Part shown: piece after piece, positions 57,801 to 64,000 of the stretch
Layout of the letters: every line of letters starts with the position of its first letter
Numbering within the stretch: position 1 is the stretch's first letter
Origin: Neostapfia colusana
Taxonomy: Eukaryota > Streptophyta > Magnoliopsida > Poales > Poaceae
Direction of reading: 5' to 3'
Assembly: GCA_030760725.1 (NCBI GenBank)
Contig: JASWHV010000011.1
Coordinates: forward strand, 10,379,501-10,443,500
DNA length: 64,000 bases
The notes under the pieces: generated by a model
Seen by the model: the letters and a program-made list of their open reading frames with translations, nothing else
The model's database searches: none
What the model was told of the DNA's origin: nothing
Program-made: the position numbers and the translations under genes

Positions 57801-58955
57801 TGAACCCCGCCCCGACGAAATCATCATTCCACCTCATGCTTTGGCGATCAGACAGCGTGAAGGCGTCCTCCCCACGTCGTTCGGCCACGCACGGAACCAT
57901 TTCACCACTGCTGCCCTCACTCTCGCGCGTTTCTTCTCTGTTCTCACCGCTCGAGCGCCTCTCAGTTCCCCGTCGCCTTCGTGATAAAGGCCGCGACTCA
58001 GATGATCCTCTACAGCAAAAACATGCGCCATCCTCTCCTCGATCTTCCGAGTCCTAGATGACCCCCACCACTGAGTTCCCTGAGGGCAAAAACCTAGGGG
58101 CGCCGAGCCTCAGCCCCGGAGACAGCCGGGAACGCCATTCTGGCGGACCTCGCCGGCGTGCGCCGCCGCAGAGCTGTTGGCGAGAGGAGGAAGACGCTCA
58201 GGTCGGAGCCACTGTCAAACGTTTAACCATTTCTGTTATTTCCAGAATTCCGTTCAAACTTTGAAACCCCATAACTTTTAGTAAGAGTGTCCAAATTTTT
58301 TTTAAAAAAAATTAGTTGGATTCCTCTCAGTCAGTACTTTGCAGAAATGCAAAGAATTTGGTCTGAAGATTCCTATAATTTGCTCCAAAATTTAGCAAAA
58401 TTAAACATTTGGGAATTTAGCAAAATTTAGCAAAATTAAACATATGGAATTTTCTCAAATTTGGCCAGAACATCCATCATAACTCTAGTTATCTCCTGTA
58501 AAAATTTGAGCTTCATTGTAGTACATTTGCTAGGATAAACTCTGATCCAATATTCAGCCTTCATTTGGAATTTCCAAAATAAACAGAGACTTTTTCAGCA
58601 ACTTGCCCCAACTTCAAAAATCCATTCCTCCTTTTATACAACTCAAAAAATTATGAAACAAATTTTGATAGAACCAGGGAGACCTCCTTTTTTCAGATCT
58701 TCCATTTTTAGCTATGTTAAAATTTCAGATTTGAGATAAAAATTCATAGGATCTATATACTTGTGGGAGTTTTTGAGACCACAAGCTTCTATGAGAATTC
58801 CTCAAATTTTGCTCAAATCATCCTCAGAGAGTCTAATATCCAATGGAAAAATCCTAAAGCCAATTAAGAAACATTAATAGCAGTAGCTTGGAGTAGAAGC
58901 TTGCTTCATAGAAATCATTATCACTTATACATATATGTTGTTGCATATCATATAG

Positions 58956-60202
58956 TGACCGAAGTTGAGGACACTCCGGGGCCGTTGGAGGTCCTTCCAC
59001 GAGAAGCTAACTTTCAGTTTAACTCACAACCAGGCAAGCTCCAGTCCGCATTTAATTACCTTTTGCAAAGTTTTCATTTGTATCACTTATATGTAAGATG
59101 AAATGCTTGCATTAGAATTAAGGTGATTGAAACCCCACTTGCATGACATCTAAATCCTATGGAGGGTTGGGTAGTTACATCTCGATGAGTAGAAAATGTC
59201 ATGCTAATGTTCTTAGGATCTCGGTAGAAGTCGAGTGGTTGGAATCTACTCGCGAGATAGAATTTTGTCACACGGGATAGAAAGAAAGAATTGCTTAAGA
59301 ATGTGAAATTGAGACCCAGCAGGGGGGGTAGGATGCAGTGAGCGGAGGTCTCACGTGCTTGGACCTGTTGGTGTCGGTTGAGGACCGAGCCGTGTGCGGC
59401 CCTACTGGACAAGTTTGAACAGTATCGGATGCATACTGGCATATGGGAACCAGAAAACCGATGTAATTGGTTAACCTGGGTGCCGAGGCTTACCCAACTG
59501 TTTTATAGGAGTGGGTTGAGGGTAGCAAGGTGTAAATCTGCCGGCTGGCACAGAGACGCTCCACGTGGGGACCTCCTGTCCGTTAAGGATGGACCGGTTC
59601 ATCATTTGGATTTCCTTTGAAAAGTTGCTGCATACAACAGAGTAGGAAGTTGTGAAGCACCACACTTCTGAAAGTGGGTGTATGTGACGTATTATCCGGG
59701 TGTTTATTGATTGCAATCACTGTCCATCACGGTTATTTAAGTACCGCTTGTTCACTGCACTGTGACGTAGTAATAATTGAAAGAAGCCAGAAGAATATGA
59801 TGAATTGATCTATTATTGTCTCGAAACCATGTATGCTGTAGATGTAGAGCTCATTAAGTTTATATTCCACTTGAGGCATAACCACATCGGAGGAAAGCGT
59901 TTCTTGTTTGATTGTGGACTTCTGATGTGAGGGCTGCCTAAGTCATATTAAACTACTGCTATAAATCTGAAAATAAGGATTAACATGTAGGCATGTCTTT
60001 ATCGCAATATCATTTTCCTATATTACAATCCCTGCATGTAGAGTCTCATGTTTAGGAGTGACGGTTAAGCCTTGCTGAGCCATCGTGCTCACGGTTGCTA
60101 TATTAAGATGTTGCAGGTAATACATATGAGGATGGATCCGAGGACGAGGCGATGCCCCCATCGTGGTACACGGCTGAGCTGGAGCCCTGCACGCCAACGT
60201 GA
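58956..60202 (+). CDS. putative spliced LTR gene in S3, exons A and B both open
   Basis: Exon A is 58956-59033 (78 nt) after CATATAG, donor CAG/GCAAGC. The intron is 1083 nt with CTCAC 25 nt before the end of GTTGCAG. Exon B is 60117-60202 (86 nt) ending TGA. The join gives Gly in frame. Exon A reads V-E-D-T-P-G-P-L-E-V-L-P-R-E and exon B T-Y-E-D-G-S-E-D-E-A, ending L-E-P-C-T-P-T. This is the most diverged copy. Frame, splice-site motifs, branch-site spacing and the C-terminal C-T-P persist, which makes it the strongest single piece of support. Confidence 0.5.
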
Positions 60203-60384
60203 TCTCCGGTTGTATGTTACTAGTGAGTAGCGTCCCCGAGCTGGATGGCTGTACTTTTGCATAACTAGGCTGAGAGTTTAGCTATGAATAAGACTTCCGC
60301 TGTAATTAAATTTGTAAAATACTTCCGCTATTTTATGTAAATAAAAATTGTATGTTGTTCGTATTCTTTTCTTGTGTGCTGTTG

Positions 60385-60405
60385 GGTGCCGCATCACACG
60401 GCACC
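60385..60405 (+). other. conserved terminal LTR hairpin (S3)
   Basis: Perfect 7-bp stem GGTGCCG / CGGCACC with loop CATCACA, 47 nt before the LTR end. Confidence 0.55.
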
Positions 60406-61914
60406 ACCCTCCGTGATCCCGGAGTGGGAGGACCACGGGATGGATCCCCACAGAGGAAGCCCCGTAGACCTTGGATTTCATACCTCCGGAGGAGAACGTA
60501 ACCACTGACCAGGAGCAACAAGGCAAGCCCCAGTTTGCATTAAACAATTTTTATCAAGTTTTTGCTTTATATTCACTTAGATTGAGGTATGTATGTGCAT
60601 TAAGTTTAGGATGGTTGAAATTCTAATTGCATAACCAGATACCCTAAATAGAGTGAGGGTAGTGTCTAAGTCCTCGAGTAGAATATGCCTTGCTTAATGT
60701 TTTATAGGCTTCGGTACAAGTCGCTTAGTTGGAATCTACTCGCGATTATAGGATTCGCTAGATACGGGATTGGTTCGAGATGTGAGATAACTCTAGTAAG
60801 AAAAATGAGACTAGACAGGGGCGTAGGACGCAGCAAGAGGAAGTCTTGTGCCTGTATCCCTGCCCGTGTTGATTGAGGACCGATCCGTGTGCGGCCCCGC
60901 TGAACAAGTTTGAATGTACCGAAGGCATATCGGATATATGGGGTCCGATTAACTAATGTAACCTATACCTTCAGGCATCGATCGAGGCATAGCGCACCGA
61001 TTTGTAGGTGTAGGTTCAGGGCAGCAAGGTAGAAATCCGTTAACGGGCATAGAGAGATGCTCCGTTTAGGGAACGTCCTGCTCGTTTGAATGCGACCGGT
61101 TTGACGTTTGGGCTGTTTGGTGAAAGGTTGTCCCGTACAACATCGGTTGAGCATGCCATTGCAGCTCCGAGGATGGCGTACGTGAAGTGCTATTCGGGTA
61201 TCCTTGCAGGTGTATATCGTGTCGATTCGCTGTTCCTCACGGTAATGAGTACCGCTTGTTCACTGTGTCGTGACGTAGTAAATTTATGGAACGATTGTGA
61301 TGAATTACTGCTGTTATGAATAAATTGTATTGCTACACATGTACGCCACAAAATATTGCTCACTAAATTTCAGATTTATGAACCTTTAACTTGTGGCTAA
61401 AAGAAGAAGTAAAGATGAACTTGTAGGCGTGTCCTTTGCTGCAAACTTCCATCCTACCTTTGGTATAACATGCATGTAGAGTTTTCCTGTGTAGGAGAGT
61501 CGGATAAGTCACACTGAGACATCGTGCTCACGGTTGCTTCTATGAGTGTTTGCAGTTGAGGGGTACCCCACTGAATCGCAGTACGGGCTCACCGGCAAGG
61601 GCTATCTTCCATCGGGAACGACGGCTGTGTGGGAGCCATGCACGCCGCCTTGAAGCTGAAGTGTAGCTAGTGTGGGTTGTCTGTAGGGCCAGACAACCGA
61701 ATTTTGCTAGTTAGTGTTAGGCGTGAGTTGTACAGTTTATTCCACTGCAGTTAAACTCTCTAATAGTTGTAAACTGAAGGTTTGTACTACATTTGTGCAA
61801 ATTCAGTAAATTTGAATGTAATACATGTTTTCTTTATCGTACGTGCTGTCGGGAGTCGCATTGCGCGGCATCACCCTCTATGATCCTGGATTGTACGAAT
61901 TTCGGTCCGTCACA

Positions 61915-61990
61915 GAAGGATATAGTTGTCATGCCATTAAGTTCAAATATTCAAAAACCATGATTCCAATCATCTCATTGCCAACACATC
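61915..61990 (+). other. old flank between E2 and E5
   Basis: Begins with the E2 duplication gaagg and continues the sequence broken off at 22386. No frame or feature recognised. Confidence 0.5.
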
Positions 61991-64000
61991 TGTAAAAGTC
62001 CCAAAAATGCCAAGTCAATAAACAGAATGTTGATTTCCATTATGTTTCAAATTCATGAAAATGGGACTTAGAAAAAACTTTTTACACGTGATGGTGTACA
62101 TGGGTGTTCAAGAAAAAGGGCTGAAATATCCATTTGAATGTTTTGAACCAATGGGGATTTAAACATCATGTTTAAATTATTCTTTTGCATGAGTGAGGTA
62201 AAAATCAGATTTTCAAATTTAAGAGTTCGCCTCAAATTGCTGCCAAACTTTTGAATACATATGCAACCTCATACCTTTGAATTTGAGGAAATTTAGGATG
62301 GCAACTTTCTGATTTTAGGGTAGGCTGAAAAGGAGTTAAATATGATCATTCCCAAATTCAGGATGAATTCAAATTTGAAAGTGAGATTCAAACTGAATTC
62401 GAGTTAATTTAAACTCCAGCAACTTTTAAACTTCAGATATATCAGATTGAGGGAATTTACATGGATGAAGACCTTATGGGAAAATTTTGGAAGATAAGGA
62501 GGGGGGAAAAGGCGGTGGACCCCACCTGTCATTGAGTTAATTTAACTTGCACCCGAAGTTGCCTTCTCTGTTGTTTCACTCGACACCGAAGAAGCACCGG
62601 GCGCCACAGAGACTCCACACAATGGCCACATCCCCGTTGTTTCATCGCGCTGGCGAGCAGCTCGTGGGCTTCCTTAGATCCCGGCATGATCTTTTGTCCA
62701 CAAACCAAGTCAACTAGGCCGTCACTTCGTCCTCGCGTGCAAGAACAGAGCTGCCACCGCCATTTCTGTCGAGCGATCCAGAGCCGGCGAAACTCATGCC
62801 CACAGAGCCCCTCGAGCAGCAAAACCGCACTGGCTGATCATTCCCCACCTCCTCGGCGCAAGAACTGATCGAGCCTCGGCTTCTAACCCCTGAGCGCGCG
62901 TCTTATTCACGGTGGCCGAGCTGCATCGCAACTCGGGCTCACGTTGACAGCCCGACCGTGCGGCTTTCATGCCCGAGCAAGGACACCCAAGGACACACCA
63001 GTGATTAGTGCTGCTTCTCGCCGGACATCAGATCAAGCCATGGATCATCGCCGGCGAATTCAGTGAAATTCTTCCCTTCCCGGCAACTCGACACGTCGGT
63101 ATGAATCCGAGAAACTCTCACTCCATACTCGTTCTCAGGGCACCAAATCCTGCACAAATGAGGTAGACTAGCTGGCGATCATCTTATCTTCACAGCCCCA
63201 GCTCGAAATCGCATGTAGGCGACCTGTTTGAAGTTTTCCCGAACGCAAACTCGGCGGCACGTCGCGGGCGCACGGTGAAACCATAGTAGCCGCCATTTTG
63301 CGCTTGTTTGCATATTCGTCGATCTTCCCTAGGTTTCCCTGGTGCTGTAGAGCCGATGGATCAAGCTTTTGGCGGGCTAGGACGTCGGGCGGACGTTGTC
63401 GAAGGTCGACCGGAGCCGCCGCACGTCGCCGGCATACTTCCGGCCACCGGCAGCTTGAGCCGACCTCACAAACGGATTCACCGACCCCCAATACCCACAG
63501 GCGGCGAGAACCACATCGGAAGGCGGCCGGGATGTCGACTCCGGCGAGGCGCCGCCTCGGCCCGGCGAGGGGGCAGCGCGGTCGCGGGATTTCGGCCGTA
63601 GGTTGAAGAAGCTGAGCCGGCCCCACCTGTCAAAGGCTGTATTTTTAAACCGTTATCGGTTGTGGCTTCGGATCTGTTGTGGCTGCGCGCTGAGAACCCC
63701 GTGGCCCCATGTGTCCTTGCATTTCATTGGTTGCGATTTAATTAGTGGGCCCAATTCAATTTCCAGTAGAAAATCAATTCCAGTTTTAGCTCCAAGTTTA
63801 GAAATTCATAACTTTGTGTAGGAAACACCAAATTGGGTGATTCAAATTGATTTAGGTTCCGTTTGCCAATATCTATCCAAATTTGCAAGCCAATCAGTGT
63901 GAAAGTCAATAATAAATTCTGGATAATTCTTGAAAATTTTTCTGTAAAAGAATTATGGAGGGAATTTGGTTAATCCAAAATTTCCCAAATTTTGCCAGAA
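61991..64000 (+). repeat. E5: start of another gypsy LTR, runs out of the window
   Basis: Begins TGTAAAAGTCCCAAAAATG, matching the shared start TGTAAA..CCC. About 530 bp later comes GGACCCCACCTGTC, the block that opens the GC-rich part in every LTR here, then GC-rich sequence to about 63650. Next is the shared AT-rich stretch around AATTCATAACTTTGTGTAGG. Exon A would lie beyond the window. Confidence 0.75.

Larger units (their letters stand above)
57146..60452 (+). repeat. S3: solo gypsy LTR (3307 bp)
   Basis: Begins TGTAAAATCCCC and ends GATCCCCACA, with a perfect duplication gagga (57141-57145 and 60453-60457). It has the shared LTR order of AT-rich, GC-rich (57720-58210), AT-rich, exon A, intron, exon B, AATAAA (60340-60345) and terminal hairpin, but its sequence differs greatly from E1, E2 and E4. 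Confidence 0.93.
57130..61653 (+). pseudogene. putative LTR gene in E2 3' LTR, exon A split by S3
   Basis: Exon A is 57130-57145 plus 60458-60522 (81 nt together), donor AAG/GCAAGC; exon B is 61556-61653 (98 nt). The intron is 1033 nt with CTCAC and TTTGCAG in the usual places. Exon A has a TAG where the 5' LTR has GAG, and lacks the TAG seen in the 5' LTR. The two LTRs have therefore decayed independently from an open ancestor. Exon B ends W-E-P-C-T-P-P. Confidence 0.45.
22387..61914 (+). mobile_element. E2: old Ty3/gypsy chromovirus, expanded to 39.5 kb by nested insertions
   Basis: The 5' LTR starts TGTAAAGACCC at 22387, preceded by gaagg (22382-22386). The 3' LTR ends GTCCGTCACA at 61914, followed by gaagg (61915-61919). 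The matching duplication shows these ends belong to one insertion. Inside, E3 (with E4 in it) splits the integrase region and S3 splits the 3' LTR. Own length is about 13.8 kb. Coding parts are full of stops and shifts, and the primer site is deleted, so the element is dead. Confidence 0.92.
54838..61914 (+). repeat. E2 3' LTR, interrupted by S3
   Basis: Two pieces, 54838-57145 and 60458-61914, joined by removing S3 and one copy of gagga. Own length about 3.77 kb. Ends GGTCCGTCACA followed by gaagg. Confidence 0.92.

Overview
The window is a stack of nested LTR retrotransposons from a plant nuclear genome. I found no host gene, rRNA, tRNA or CRISPR array. Chromodomain-bearing Ty3/gypsy elements (Tekay/Del type, LTRs of 3.3-4.1 kb) and a SIRE-type Ty1/copia element, both with initiator-Met-tRNA primer sites, point to a large repeat-rich genome. 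A grass is the likeliest source, but species is not resolvable from the sequence.

Layout. E1 (1-13566, minus) is a gypsy element whose 3' LTR is cut by the window start. Its polyprotein frame is unbroken, but it has Asn at one RT and one integrase catalytic Asp position. Next come a reversed LTR scrap (13567-13882), a truncated plus-strand LTR T1 (13883-16497) and a copia remnant. Solo LTR S1 (17158-21956, minus, duplication aattc) lies in the remnant, and copia solo LTR S2 (18746-20314, minus, duplication tctac) lies in S1. E2 (22387-61914, plus, duplication gaagg on both sides) is one old gypsy element swollen to 39.5 kb. Copia element E3 (31701-54138) sits in E2's integrase, gypsy element E4 (34624-49176) sits in E3, and solo LTR S3 (57146-60452, duplication gagga) sits in E2's 3' LTR. 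A further LTR, E5, starts at 61991 and leaves the window. Insertion order in the main stack is E2, then E3, then E4; S3 is also younger than E2.

Main result. Four LTR families that have diverged from each other (E1, E2, E4, S3) each carry what looks like a small spliced gene inside the LTR. Exon A (78 or 81 nt) ends at a GC-type donor (AAG or CAG followed by GCAAGC). An intron of about 1.0-1.1 kb follows, with a candidate branch-point A exactly 25 nt before the acceptor's end. Exon B (98, 98, 89 or 86 nt) then carries the stop codon, followed by a poly(A) signal. Every length difference in both exons is a multiple of three, and the splice joins in frame in all four families. The product is a very acidic peptide ending in (W/L)E(P/S)(C/Y)TP. 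Its start exon is unresolved; one candidate is visible in E4.

The same elements have plant-type 3' splice sites directly before the gag start. E4 has another before an extra 314-codon-class ORF of unknown function, which has a possible dsRBD-like fold and a coiled coil. Inference: these elements may use alternative splicing across a leader of several kb to express an LTR-encoded acidic protein, an accessory protein and Gag-Pol. Every copy here is a single genomic sequence, so RNA evidence is needed.
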